Part shown: in pieces, positions 7,908 to 16,422 of the stretch
Numbering within the stretch: the stretch's first letter is position 1
Layout: each line of letters starts with the position of its first letter
Source: an uncultured Phycisphaerales bacterium
Lineage (GTDB): Bacteria > Planctomycetota > Phycisphaerae > Phycisphaerales > UBA1924
Assembly (NCBI GenBank): GCA_903929885.1
Contig: CAIYWI010000031.1
Location: 1-64,000 of the forward strand
Length of the DNA: 64,000 nt
Reading direction: 5' to 3'
Position numbers and translations under genes: made by a program
Notes under the pieces: model-generated
Seen by the model: the letters and a program-made list of their open reading frames with translations, nothing else
What the model was told of the DNA's origin: nothing
The model's database searches: none

Positions 7908-9683
7908 TCATTCCTCGACATCGTCGGGCAGGCGCTCGATCACCACGCTGCCGCTCCACTGATCGCCGCGGTGACGCCTCGAAGGATCGAGCAGTCCGAC
8001 GATGGCCACCAGGGGCGCGAGCCATTTGAGCATGTTGCGCACCATGGCTCGAGAGAGCCCCAGGCCCATCGGCATGCCCGTCTCGGCGTGCGGCCTGGCG
8101 CCGATCACGGCACAGCCCGCCATCAACTTGCCGGGCGTGCGACCGAACAGCCACTCGCACACGCCCCCTTGCACCACCAGCAGCGCGAGCACGGTCGCCA
8201 GCACCGTCATGCTGCCGCCGCCCCCCCACCACTCGGCGGTCGCGAGCACTCGCACCGGCAGGCCCCACGCGGCCGTGCCGATCACGCACGCGATCAGCAA
8301 GTCGATCGCTCCTGCCACCACGCGGCGAAGGGGGTCCGCCAAGCATGTCTGCCGAGGCAGCGTCACCGGCGTTGCCTCGAACCCCGGAGGGCGTGCAAGG
8401 AAGACGATCACCGTGCCGAGCACGATCAGCAGCAGCACGCCCATCAACCGGTAGTCTGCTGCCGACACGGGGTTTCGAGGCGCGAGCGGCGCGAGCGACA
8501 GCACGCTGCCCGACGCCAGCGAGAGTTCGCCCAGCATCCGCCCGCTGCCCAAGATCCGTGCCTGCGAACCGGACGCCTCCGGCCCGCTGGCGACGACCAA
8601 CACGCTCGGAGCCACCAAGTCGCCCGAGGCCACCCCCGCCATGCCCGACGCAAGCGCCGACCCGACGTCGGCCGGGGCGGCGACGACATCGCACGCGACC
8701 TCCCAGCGAGCCCGTTCCGGCGACGCTGCATCGAGATCGAATCGCCACACTCGCCATCGGCCGCCCTCGCCGGCATCGAACGCCAGCAGGTGATGCCCGT
8801 CGGCCAGCAGGCGAGGCATCCGCGTCGTATTGGCCAGCGGATGCGAAAGACGCTTCATCCGCCACTCGCACGCCACGCGAGGCGAGCCGGCCGGGGCGTC
8901 ACCCGCCTCGATCGATGTCGCCTCCTCGCGGATGCGCGTGGACGTCCACACCATCAACTCGTTCCCCTCGAGGGTCGCGACCGCCACGCCGTCGGGCAAC
9001 GAAACCAGTCGCCACGGCGCCTCAAGCGACACGCGGTTGCCCTGTCGCTGGGTGCCGCGCCTGGACTGCTCGACCAGGTCTGGCGGCAGCATCACCTCCC
9101 GCCACTGGGCATCCACCATCGCCACAAGGTACACTCTCGTCGGGTCGGCTTCGAGGTCGCGCAGGCCGTGCATCAGGGCGTGCAGCATGCGGCCGCCGGC
9201 AAAGTCGATCAGTCGTCCGTCGCCGCGGAGCGATGCAGCCGCGTCGAGGCGACCCGCGGGACGGGTGACCCAGTTTATTTCCCCGCCGAGTTCGCCGGCG
9301 GGCACGGCATCGAGCGAAAGCACCTGCCTGGGGCTCCCGTCGGGCATCGCCTTGCGTTCCTCAAAGACGAGGTACAGACGTTCGCCCACGGCCGCCGCCG
9401 CCACGGGAATGGCCGGAATGTCGGCCGCCAGTCGCACCGCTCCGGGCGGCGACCCGAGAAAGAGCCGCCCGCCCCGCGGCGGCACGTGCCACACCAACGA
9501 CACGCGGCCGTCGACATCGGGCGTCACGATCCATGCATGCGACGGGGTCGCGATGCTCGCCTCGCTGAGCGACGACGACATCGACCACGCCATCAGCGGG
9601 GTTCGCTCCTCCTCACGGGCAAGGACGCAAGGACTGAGGAAGGCCAACGCCGCCACCACGATCCATCGAGCCAGGCTGGTCAT
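7908..9683 (-). CDS. RDD-family membrane protein with large extracytoplasmic N-terminal region
   Basis: 591 aa. The N-terminal signal peptide (residues 1-22, ending VLA) is followed by about 390 residues of beta-rich, W- and G-containing sequence that may form a propeller. A transmembrane helix follows near residue 415 (YRLMGVLLLIVLGTVIVFLA). The C-terminal ~150 residues form an RDD domain: DPLRRVVAGAIDLLIACVI, then FGRTPGKLMAGCAVI with two or three helices. RDD proteins are often envelope proteins of unknown role, and some act in ion exchange. It overlaps the upstream lipoprotein gene by 4 nt, so the two are probably translated together. Confidence 0.75.
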   Translation of the reverse strand: MTSLARWIVVAALAFLSPCVLAREEERTPLMAWSMSSSLSEASIATPSHAWIVTPDVDGRVSLVWHVPPRGGRLFLGSPPGAVRLAADIPAIPVAAAAVGERLYLVFEERKAMPDGSPRQVLSLDAVPAGELGGEINWVTRPAGRLDAAASLRGDGRLIDFAGGRMLHALMHGLRDLEADPTRVYLVAMVDAQWREVMLPPDLVEQSRRGTQRQGNRVSLEAPWRLVSLPDGVAVATLEGNELMVWTSTRIREEATSIEAGDAPAGSPRVACEWRMKRLSHPLANTTRMPRLLADGHHLLAFDAGEGGRWRVWRFDLDAASPERARWEVACDVVAAPADVGSALASGMAGVASGDLVAPSVLVVASGPEASGSQARILGSGRMLGELSLASGSVLSLAPLAPRNPVSAADYRLMGVLLLIVLGTVIVFLARPPGFEATPVTLPRQTCLADPLRRVVAGAIDLLIACVIGTAAWGLPVRVLATAEWWGGGGSMTVLATVLALLVVQGGVCEWLFGRTPGKLMAGCAVIGARPHAETGMPMGLGLSRAMVRNMLKWLAPLVAIVGLLDPSRRHRGDQWSGSVVIERLPDDVEE

Positions 9684-10654
9684 GGCGTGAGGCTCCGCTC
9701 GCGGTCCCCGCCGCGACGGGCCTCGCCGCGAGCGTCCTGATCGATGAAGCGCCGGACGCCGTACGACTCGATGAGGCCAGACAGTTGGAAGGCCTTGGGA
9801 TTGATCTTGAGCGGCACCCGGGGCGACGCCAGCACGAGCAGCACCTTGGTGTCATCGCCAGGGATCAGCAGTTCCACCTTGGTGGGCACGCGCACCGACG
9901 TGCCGGGCTTGCCTTCCACGAAGGCCGGACGGAAGTCGGAGAGCGCGGCACCGACGGCCAACACGCCCCGACCGTCGAGCAGTTCGATGGCGATCGGTTC
10001 GAAGGTGGAGGGATCCAGCAGAAACCTGCGCACACCCCACCGCGAGGGCGTGGAGAGCACCAACGTTCGTCCGTCCGGGGTCCAGCCGATGGCCTCGGGC
10101 GAGTGCGGCTGCGGGGGCACGGGCAACACCCCGAGCAACTCGATGAACTCGAGCGGATGCACAGGAAGCCCGAAGTCCGCGGCATCATCGCGAGCGGCCT
10201 TGAGATGGGTGCCGGCTAGCGCGACGGGTTCGCTGCCGCTCAGGTCCAGCCACCAGTAGGCGAAGTCGTTCGAGCCCAAGTAGGCAGCATTCACGCCCGC
10301 CTTGTCGAGGCGGAGCGCGGTCGACGACGGAGGCATGATCGACAGGTTGCCGTCAAGTTGATCGCGGGTGCGCCCGTCGCGATCGTCGCGTCGACGATCA
10401 ATGACGACCGAGACTGGCGAGGAGAGACGCGCCAACTCTGCAATCCTCGCGTTGTAGGCGGCTGCAACCCCGACATACCCGGGCACCGGCGGGAGCGACG
10501 CTGTCCGCGACGGTGCGTCACCTCCGCGATCGGGCCCGCCGGAGCACCCCGCCAAGACCGATGCCACGCACGCGACCGCGAACAGCGTTGCACCGCGGCT
10601 GCCGCGAGCACGTCGCCGAGTCGCCCCCGACGTCCCAAGGGATGGCGTCTGCAT
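9680..10654 (-). CDS. hypothetical lipoprotein co-transcribed with the RDD protein
   Basis: 324 aa. After an Arg-rich n-region there is a hydrophobic stretch and lipobox LAGC near residue 36, so it is probably a lipoprotein. The body has a repeated-strand look (GWTPDGRTLVLSTPSRWGVRRF) reminiscent of a propeller blade. I do not recognise the family. It lies 3 nt after the stop of the gene at 10658-11224 and overlaps the downstream RDD gene by 4 nt. The three genes appear to form one operon. Confidence 0.7.
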   Translation of the reverse strand: MQTPSLGTSGATRRRARGSRGATLFAVACVASVLAGCSGGPDRGGDAPSRTASLPPVPGYVGVAAAYNARIAELARLSSPVSVVIDRRRDDRDGRTRDQLDGNLSIMPPSSTALRLDKAGVNAAYLGSNDFAYWWLDLSGSEPVALAGTHLKAARDDAADFGLPVHPLEFIELLGVLPVPPQPHSPEAIGWTPDGRTLVLSTPSRWGVRRFLLDPSTFEPIAIELLDGRGVLAVGAALSDFRPAFVEGKPGTSVRVPTKVELLIPGDDTKVLLVLASPRVPLKINPKAFQLSGLIESYGVRRFIDQDARGEARRGGDRERSLTP

Positions 10655-10657
10655 GAA

Positions 10658-11224
10658 TCAGTCACCCGTAGCGAGGATCTGTCCGACTTGTTCGATGACC
10701 TCGGCGATGGCGGCCTCGTCAAGGCCCGGATCGACGACTTCCACCGGTGCCTGCTCGGGCACGGCTCCCCGAGGAAGCACGAGCATGAGCGCGGGCCGAT
10801 CGGCCGTTCGAGGCTTGCTGCCGACCATTCGAAGCAGCCGTCGGCGAACGAGCAGCAGGGCCAAAACGTATCGGAACGAGATCTGGCGAGGATCGGTCGC
10901 CTCCCCGAGTTGTTCGAAGAGGTCGAGAAGTTCGTCATCCCCCAAGAGCGGCTTCTTGGTGGCCGGATGCTCCTGAAACGTGGATCGCCAACTGGCGAAC
11001 ACACGGCCGGGGCCCGCCGGCCGGGCGCCCTGCTTCCACGCGTCGACGGAGTAATCGAGCCGCTCGAGCACGCCCTCCTGCTCGCGTTCGACGAGGGTCG
11101 CGACATACCGCTCGCCCTGCTCGAATGCGCGGCCCGAGGCGGCGCAGCGGCCGGTCGATCGGGCGACCGGATAGGAATTTCCCGTCATCGACATGGGGGA
11201 ACGGTACGCCGGAACGTCGCCCAT
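10658..11224 (-). CDS. conserved hypothetical protein, first gene of the RDD operon
   Basis: 188 aa, soluble, no signal peptide. It has the pattern GRCAASGRAFEQGERYVATL near the N-terminus, then conserved-looking charged helices (LLDLFEQLGEATDPRQISFRYVLALLLVRRRLLRM). I know similar short proteins in planctomycetes, but no function. The start could instead be the ATG at 11194 (residue 11). It is transcribed away from the YbaY-like lipoprotein gene across a 51-bp gap. Confidence 0.65.
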   Translation of the reverse strand: MGDVPAYRSPMSMTGNSYPVARSTGRCAASGRAFEQGERYVATLVEREQEGVLERLDYSVDAWKQGARPAGPGRVFASWRSTFQEHPATKKPLLGDDELLDLFEQLGEATDPRQISFRYVLALLLVRRRLLRMVGSKPRTADRPALMLVLPRGAVPEQAPVEVVDPGLDEAAIAEVIEQVGQILATGD

Positions 11225-11275
11225 TTTCGCCGCCGCCGCCGAACGTCACCCCGGCGCGGATGCGTATTGTTTTGC

Positions 11276-11701
11276 ATGCGAGGACTGTCCAACTTCCTGC
11301 CCGCGGCCTGCAGCGGCATGATCGTGGCGACGACGGTCGCCGGTTGTTCGAGCACCCGCCCGGCGAATGAGACGGGCATGGTGATGGGTTCGGTCACCTA
11401 TCGCGAGCGGATGATGATCCCGCCGAACACGACGCTTCGAGTGGTGCTCGAGGACGTCTCGCTGGCGGACGCGCCGGCCACCGTGATCGCCGAGTCGGTC
11501 CAGAGCGTGTCGACCGCCCCCCCGTACCCCTTCGAACTTCGGTTCAAGGCCGCGGAGATCAACCCCTCGCGACAATACAACGTCCGGGCGTGGCTGGTGA
11601 TCGATGGCAAGGCCTGGTTCACCAGCACCCAGGCCAACCCGGTGCTCACCGGGGGCCACGGCGATGTCGTCGAGGTGCTCGTCAGCCGCTCGGGGAGGTG
11701 A
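11276..11701 (+). CDS. YbaY/YscW-family lipoprotein
   Basis: 141 aa. Signal peptide with lipobox VAGC near residue 23. The single domain begins VMGSVTYRERMMIPPNTTLRVVLEDVSLADAPATVIAES and ends in a beta-rich half, the pattern of the YbaY / type III pilotin-like family (small beta-barrel, 'by-product of acid' lipoproteins in enterics). Likely outer-membrane-associated. A TATTGT sequence at 11265-11270 lies just upstream. The stop codon is followed after 6 nt by the next ATG, so the pair is probably co-transcribed. Confidence 0.8.
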   Translation: MRGLSNFLPAACSGMIVATTVAGCSSTRPANETGMVMGSVTYRERMMIPPNTTLRVVLEDVSLADAPATVIAESVQSVSTAPPYPFELRFKAAEINPSRQYNVRAWLVIDGKAWFTSTQANPVLTGGHGDVVEVLVSRSGR

Positions 11702-11707
11702 TTGCCC

Positions 11708-12376
11708 ATGGGCCTCATCCGCTACCTGCTCAACAACCCGCAACTGCTGATCGTGCTCTTTTTCGTCGTGGGGCCGGTGGTGCGGGGCATCTACGAGCAC
11801 CTGAAGCGGCAGGCCGAAGCCCGTCAGGCCGAGATCGCTCGCGAACGAGCGCGAATCGAAGCGCTTCGCACCGGCGGTCGAACCGACACCGATGCCGTCT
11901 CGGCTGGCGTTGCTCTGGAGCAGCGGGCGGCGCAACGGCGGGGCTTGTCCCCGGTGCCCGCCCCGCAGCCGGTGCCCGGTCGCGACGCCTCCGACACGCC
12001 AACTCGACCTTCCCGACGCGCCAGCGCTCAGCAGGCGGGTCAGCCCGCGAAGAAACGACGGCAAGCCGAGGCCACCGAACGACGAGCGCCTCGACCCGAC
12101 CCGGCGGTCTCGCCGCGACAGCCAGTGGCGGCAAGGCCCCAGGCGACCCGCTCTCCCGAGGCCATCGAGGCCGCGGCGGCGGAACGAATGCTCGCGGAGG
12201 CACGCGAACAGCGAGGGTCGTCGCCGTCGAGCCTGCAACGGCAGGCCGCCAACAGCGAGGAAGCGGCCAGAGCCGCAGCGGGCGTGGCGCTGGCCGCCTC
12301 GGCGAGGTCGAACGCCGCCTGGCGCCGCGCGATCGTGATGCAAGAACTGCTGATGCCCCCCGTATCGATGCGTTGA
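11708..12376 (+). CDS. hypothetical membrane-anchored Ala/Arg-rich protein
   Basis: 222 aa. One N-terminal transmembrane helix (NNPQLLIVLFFVVGPVVRGIY, residues 9-29), then a coiled-coil-like charged stretch and a long low-complexity Ala/Arg/Pro region. The ATG at 11708 has GGAGG at 11694-11698, within the end of the preceding gene. A TTG at 11702 is an alternative start. No family recognised. Confidence 0.65.
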   Translation: MGLIRYLLNNPQLLIVLFFVVGPVVRGIYEHLKRQAEARQAEIARERARIEALRTGGRTDTDAVSAGVALEQRAAQRRGLSPVPAPQPVPGRDASDTPTRPSRRASAQQAGQPAKKRRQAEATERRAPRPDPAVSPRQPVAARPQATRSPEAIEAAAAERMLAEAREQRGSSPSSLQRQAANSEEAARAAAGVALAASARSNAAWRRAIVMQELLMPPVSMR

Positions 12377-12832
12377 AGGCGGGGCAGGTCGTCAGCGGCT
12401 GAACTGATCGTCTTCAGGCATAGAGGTCGAGCCGGCCTCGTAGCACCACGGGCCCGGGCCTTGTTGCATTCTCGTGCTCAAGGAACTTCCAGAAGGGGCG
12501 GGGCCTGACAAGGTCGGGGTTTGTCACCGGTGCCGGCTCCACCTGTTCGACCACCCTCGGTCCGACCGCCATGGGCGGACACAAAAGGGGCGACGGGTAT
12601 GGGGGGATCACAAGCGACATCCGACGATGCAGCCTGTTCAACCGGCATGCCGCGACCGAGCGACCGAGAAAGCGGCCTCTGGCGGGGCATTGGTCGCCCG
12701 TGAGCCCCGCACCCGGGGGCGGGGCCTGTGCGGTCCGTTGCGTGGGGGCAACCGGACGGTTGGGCGGCGACAACGGCGATGCGTGGAGGCGTCGGGACCC
12801 GCCCGCGCCTTGGGCATCTACAATGCCGCCGC
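12377..12832. other. 456-bp gap before nuoD
   Basis: No convincing reading frame or known RNA is visible on either strand. The last 15 bases hold the TACAAT box of nuoD. Several GC-rich inverted stretches exist, but none has a terminator T-run. Confidence 0.4.
12819..12824 (+). promoter_or_regulatory. -10 box of nuoD (leaderless type)
   Basis: TACAAT ends 8 nt before the ATG at 12833. The usual distance from -10 to transcription start puts the first RNA base at or within 2-3 nt of the start codon. Confidence 0.55.
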
Positions 12833-14122
12833 ATGCCTTTCACGATCAAGCCTGACGAAGCCCTGACGGTCGACACCGACACCATCAACTACTTGAAGGA
12901 CCACGTCGACACCGGCGACCGCTGGGTGCTCAACTTCGGTCCCCAGCACCCGGCCACGCACACGACGCTTCGGCTGGTGCTTGAGCTGGACGGCGAACGC
13001 GTGGCCCGCGTGACGCCGCACATCGGCTACCTGCACAGCGGCTTCGAGAAGTTGGGCGAGTCGCTCGATTACAACCAGTACGTGACGATCTGCTCGCGGA
13101 TGGACTACTTGAGTCCGATCGCGAACGACATCGCGTGGCACGGGGCGGTGGAGCATCTCTTCGGCATCGAGATCACGCCCCGGTGCAAGGTGCTTCGCAC
13201 GATCATGGCGGAGATCGCCCGCATCCAGAATCACCTGCTGTGCGTGGGGGCGGCTGGCCTGGACCTCAACGCCTTCACGGGCTTCATCTACGCCTTCAAC
13301 GTTCGCGAGGACATCTACGACCTCGTGGACTACATCTCCGGCCAGCGGTTCCACCCCGATTGGACGCGGGTGGGCGGCCTGATGCAGGAGATCCCCGACG
13401 ACGAGACGTTCAAGAAGCTCGTCAAGACGCTGATCCGCGAGAAGATCCCTCAGGCGGTGGCTGACCTCGAGAACCTGCTCAACCGCAACCGCATCTTCAT
13501 GGACCGCACGCAGGGCATCGGCGTCCTCACGCACGACGAGGCCATCGCGTGGTCGGCCACCGGGCCCATGGCCCGCGCCAGTGGCGTGAAGCGGGACCTT
13601 CGCAAGGACTTCCCGTACCTCTGCTACGCCGACAACTGGGACGGCCAGGGCGCCGAGGCCGTGAAGTTCCAGGTGCCCATCACCACGGGTGGCGACGCGT
13701 ACTGCCGCTACCTGGTCCGCGTGGAAGAGCTCAAGCAGAGCATCAAGATCATCGAGCAGTTGATCGACCGCATCCCTCCCGGGCCCACCGACGTCTTCGC
13801 CGATGCGAAGATGGCCAAGCCCAACAAGAAAGAGGTCTACGGATCGATCGAAGGGCTCATCCACCACTTCGAGATCATCATGACCAACCGGGGCTGGAAG
13901 GCCCCCATCGCCGAACTCTACTCGGCGCAGGAAACGGCCAACGGCGAACTCGGCTACTTCATCGTCGCGGACGGCGGTCCCCGCCCGTGGCGTGTCCGCG
14001 TGCGTCCCCCCTGCTTCATCAACTACCAGCTCATGGCCAAGCTCTCCGAGGGTCACATGCTCGCCGACATCCCCGCGGTGATCGGCTCCATCAACGTCGT
14101 GGCGGCCGAACTCGACCGATGA
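12833..14122 (+). CDS. nuoD: NADH-quinone oxidoreductase subunit D (complex I)
   Basis: 429 aa, the normal length for NuoD. This 49-kDa-type subunit sits in the peripheral arm of complex I next to the quinone site. Diagnostic blocks: NFGPQHPATH, TPHIGYLHSGFEKLGE, YVTICSRMDYLSPIAND, GLDLNAFTGFIYAF and near the end RPWRVRVRPPCFINYQLM...DIPAVIGSINVVAAELDR. Its neighbours are unrelated, so this nuoD stands outside any nuo operon visible here; other subunits must be encoded elsewhere. It has its own promoter-like box and no ribosome-binding site. Confidence 0.95.
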   Translation: MPFTIKPDEALTVDTDTINYLKDHVDTGDRWVLNFGPQHPATHTTLRLVLELDGERVARVTPHIGYLHSGFEKLGESLDYNQYVTICSRMDYLSPIANDIAWHGAVEHLFGIEITPRCKVLRTIMAEIARIQNHLLCVGAAGLDLNAFTGFIYAFNVREDIYDLVDYISGQRFHPDWTRVGGLMQEIPDDETFKKLVKTLIREKIPQAVADLENLLNRNRIFMDRTQGIGVLTHDEAIAWSATGPMARASGVKRDLRKDFPYLCYADNWDGQGAEAVKFQVPITTGGDAYCRYLVRVEELKQSIKIIEQLIDRIPPGPTDVFADAKMAKPNKKEVYGSIEGLIHHFEIIMTNRGWKAPIAELYSAQETANGELGYFIVADGGPRPWRVRVRPPCFINYQLMAKLSEGHMLADIPAVIGSINVVAAELDR

Positions 14123-14156
14123 TCACGACTCCGGCACGGATGCTCGCACCCGGCTC

Positions 14157-14561
14157 ATGCGCGTTGCCCCGCTGATTCGCGTCCTCGCCATCGTCGCACT
14201 CGGACTCGCCGCCGTGTTCGTGGCGATGTCGCGCCGCAGCGGCCCCTTGGCGGCCGGCGATCCGCTCGAACTTCGAAACACGTCGGGCACCGCGATGGTC
14301 GCCGTGGTCAAGGCGCCGTCGGGCGTCACCGAGCAGTTTCCGCTCGCTCCCGGCGCATCAGCCACGGGCCGATTCGATCCCGGCATGACCCTCCACGTCT
14401 TCGTCGGACAGGCCAAGGGTCTGGCGGCTGGTTCGTGGACCATCTCGGCCATCGCAGGCCCGCTTGACATCGACGTAGGAGGCGAGGATTTGGCCGTCGG
14501 CATCGCCGCCGATGGCCTGACCAGTCAAGACGCTCCATCGCTCCACATCCATGCTCCGTGA
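14157..14561 (+). CDS. hypothetical small membrane-anchored protein
   Basis: 134 aa. One N-terminal hydrophobic helix (residues 5-24) then a beta-rich ~100-residue domain, LELRNTSGTAMVAVVKAPSG...LHVFVGQAKG. No recognised family. It begins 35 nt after nuoD and may be co-transcribed with it. Codon use matches the neighbours. Confidence 0.6.
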   Translation: MRVAPLIRVLAIVALGLAAVFVAMSRRSGPLAAGDPLELRNTSGTAMVAVVKAPSGVTEQFPLAPGASATGRFDPGMTLHVFVGQAKGLAAGSWTISAIAGPLDIDVGGEDLAVGIAADGLTSQDAPSLHIHAP

Positions 14562-14580
14562 CCGTCGCGGGCGGTGGTCC

Positions 14581-14646
14581 GGCGGATCAAGGCCCAGGGC
14601 GGATCAAGGCCTGGGGGGATCAGGGCCCGGGGGGGATCAGGGCACC
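14581..14646. repeat. four tandem units of a 16-17 bp repeat
   Basis: Units start at 14581, 14598, 14615 and 14631 and share the core GGGGATCAGGGCC (first two: GCGGATCAAGGCC). The array lies between two convergent genes and enters the end of the minus-strand gene, whose stop codon (14637-14639) lies in the last copy. Confidence 0.7.
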
Positions 14647-15650
14647 GCGACGACGAAACTGGGGTCCATGACGGCCTCAGCCTGCCCGGCTCGCTTGCGT
14701 TTCACGCCGGCCCCGTTGACGAGATTGTGCGGGAATCGCTCCATGAGCCGGGCGATCGCCGGACTGCGGAGTCGCGATTGCCGCAGGTCGTAGTCGTCGA
14801 CGCCGAAGAGCCCGACCGTGACCATGCTGCGACGGGGGCCGTGGAAGTAGAAGGCCTGCTCACCCTGCCGCCGCATGTCCACGGCCGCCTTCTCGGCCGC
14901 CTTGCGAAACTCCGCGAGTTCCTTGGCCGAGGGTTCCTGGTCGTCGAGGCGGCAATAGACGCCAACCTGGAGCGTGTACGAGGCCTTGTCCGCCCCTGCC
15001 TGGGCCTTGGCATTGCGAAGGTCGTACTCGGGAATCGTGCCCGGCAGTGCATCGAAGATCGGCGGAGCCAGCATGGCTCCGGCGAACGGCATCGAGCCCT
15101 CGACCGAGAGGCCCCGGATGCGGTCGAGGTCGGCCCGTGCAGCAGGGGCATCGAGGGACGGGTACTTGCCAAAGGCGATCACGACGGCCTTGCCTCGCTC
15201 TTCCAGAAAGGCCGCCCCAAGGCCGGGCTGCGCGCGAACACGGGCGAGGGCCGCCGTGGCTTGAGGCACCTCGGTCACCTTGTCAAACCCCGCGATGACG
15301 ATCGTCCAGTCCTTGGAGCCGGCGGGCAGCGTGGGCGAGGCCGCCCCTTCGCCCGAGGCCACGGAGGGCGTCGCGCCCAAGGGAGCGTCCGGAACCTCGA
15401 GGGGGCTCGGTGAAGCGGGTGCCGGCGCGTCGGCATCGCCCAACTGCATCAACTCGGCGAGCGAACGTGACTTGGGAGCCGGTGCCGCGGCGGCGGCATC
15501 CTTGGCGGCACGCTGATGGCGGGGCACGAAAGGCTTGTCCCACGGCGACGCGTAGACAGGTCCGTCGGCGGGCTTTCCCGCTTCCTGCTTGGGGGGAACG
15601 CCGCAGCCGGCAAGCATGGAGAGGACGACCACCAGACACCGCCAACGCAT
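14637..15650 (-). CDS. lipoprotein with SPOR-like C-terminal region
   Basis: 337 aa. The ATG at 15650 gives a textbook lipoprotein signal, MRWRCLVVVLSMLAGC. A Pro/Ala-rich linker (residues 20-100) leads to two similar alpha/beta halves, KDWTIVIAGFDKVTEV... and SYTLQVGVYCRLDDQEPS.... The second looks like a SPOR repeat (YTLQVGVY start), a fold that binds denuded peptidoglycan. The SPOR call is by pattern only. In-frame upstream ATGs at 15686 and 15731 exist; the latter would overlap the stop of a 31-codon frame. Convergent with the gene ending at 14561. Confidence 0.6.
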   Translation of the reverse strand: MRWRCLVVVLSMLAGCGVPPKQEAGKPADGPVYASPWDKPFVPRHQRAAKDAAAAAPAPKSRSLAELMQLGDADAPAPASPSPLEVPDAPLGATPSVASGEGAASPTLPAGSKDWTIVIAGFDKVTEVPQATAALARVRAQPGLGAAFLEERGKAVVIAFGKYPSLDAPAARADLDRIRGLSVEGSMPFAGAMLAPPIFDALPGTIPEYDLRNAKAQAGADKASYTLQVGVYCRLDDQEPSAKELAEFRKAAEKAAVDMRRQGEQAFYFHGPRRSMVTVGLFGVDDYDLRQSRLRSPAIARLMERFPHNLVNGAGVKRKRAGQAEAVMDPSFVVAVP

Positions 15651-16125
15651 CCCCGGAGCGGGTTCCCCCGGTCCGGTTGCGAGCATCCCCTGAAGGGGTT
15701 TCCCGGCGACGATGAAAGGTCGAAAACTCATGAACCGCGTGCAAAATACTTGCGTCGTCCGAGGGCGATTATTCGTCGCAACCCCATGGGCGACAGCACG
15801 TTGAATGGACTTGAGGGGGACATTCGTATTTTGAAGCATTGTACCGGAGCCAGTCGATACAGATGGCGTCACCGACGGACATGGTGACCGGAACGGACGC
15901 TCGGCCCACGCGAGATACCTGAACGGCGAACGCCGCTTCGGGAGGTCGAAGGCGGGGCAGGAAGGGCGTCGCGAAGACCGTCGAAAGCGCGGAGCGCATC
16001 GATTCAGCAAGCGGCAGGCGTGGCACCGATCATCGACCCCCGTGGGCGGTGACGGGTGCGGGTTGTCAGTGCGTCCGTGCATGTCGGGGCGGCAGATGTC
16101 GCACCTCTCGAGAAAGGCACCTTGA
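15651..16125. other. 475-bp divergent intergenic region
   Basis: Separates the SPOR-like lipoprotein gene (minus) from the FlgM-like gene (plus). Minus strand: a TACAAT box (complement of 15838-15843) lies 14 nt upstream of a 31-codon open frame (15823 down to 15728) whose stop overlaps an in-frame ATG of the lipoprotein gene. The part next to 16126 has AGAAAGG as a likely ribosome-binding site for the FlgM-like gene. Confidence 0.35.
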
Positions 16126-16386
16126 ATGTCCACGAGCATCAACCACGCGGCGGCAACGAGCGGCACGAACGGCGCCCACAGTTCGCCCCTGCGGACGAAG
16201 ATGGTGCCCGCGGCGTCCTTCGATCGCGCTGACGCCCTGGTCCGCGTGGGCGCCGTCAACCTCGATGAGTTCGAGCCCTCCCGCGCCGAGTTGATCCGCT
16301 CCGTCCGGGCGCAACTCGCTCGCGGCGGGTACGACACCTTCGAGCGGCTCGATGCCGCGGCCGACCTGCTGCTCGCCTCGCTCTGA
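16126..16386 (+). CDS. FlgM-like anti-sigma factor candidate
   Basis: 86 aa. The C-terminal half reads RAELIRSVRAQLARGGYDTF followed by ERLDAAADLLLASL, matching the FlgM pattern (VxxIRxxIAxGxYDTxEKLDxAxDxLL). FlgM proteins hold the flagellar sigma factor inactive until the hook is built. The N-terminal ~45 residues are disordered-looking, as in known FlgM. No flagellar genes are nearby, so it may control another process or be a stray member of the regulon. Confidence 0.55.
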   Translation: MSTSINHAAATSGTNGAHSSPLRTKMVPAASFDRADALVRVGAVNLDEFEPSRAELIRSVRAQLARGGYDTFERLDAAADLLLASL

Positions 16387-16422
16387 CGCCCTCGCAGGAT
16401 CCGTTGGATCGCCCCTGCCCCT

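Noticed and set aside
12377-12832. tmRNA, RNase P or 6S RNA in the gap before nuoD
   Set aside because: None of the conserved core sequences of these RNAs could be recognised on either strand.
14581-14646. CRISPR-like repeat
   Set aside because: Units are contiguous without spacers and are imperfect; it is a short tandem repeat.
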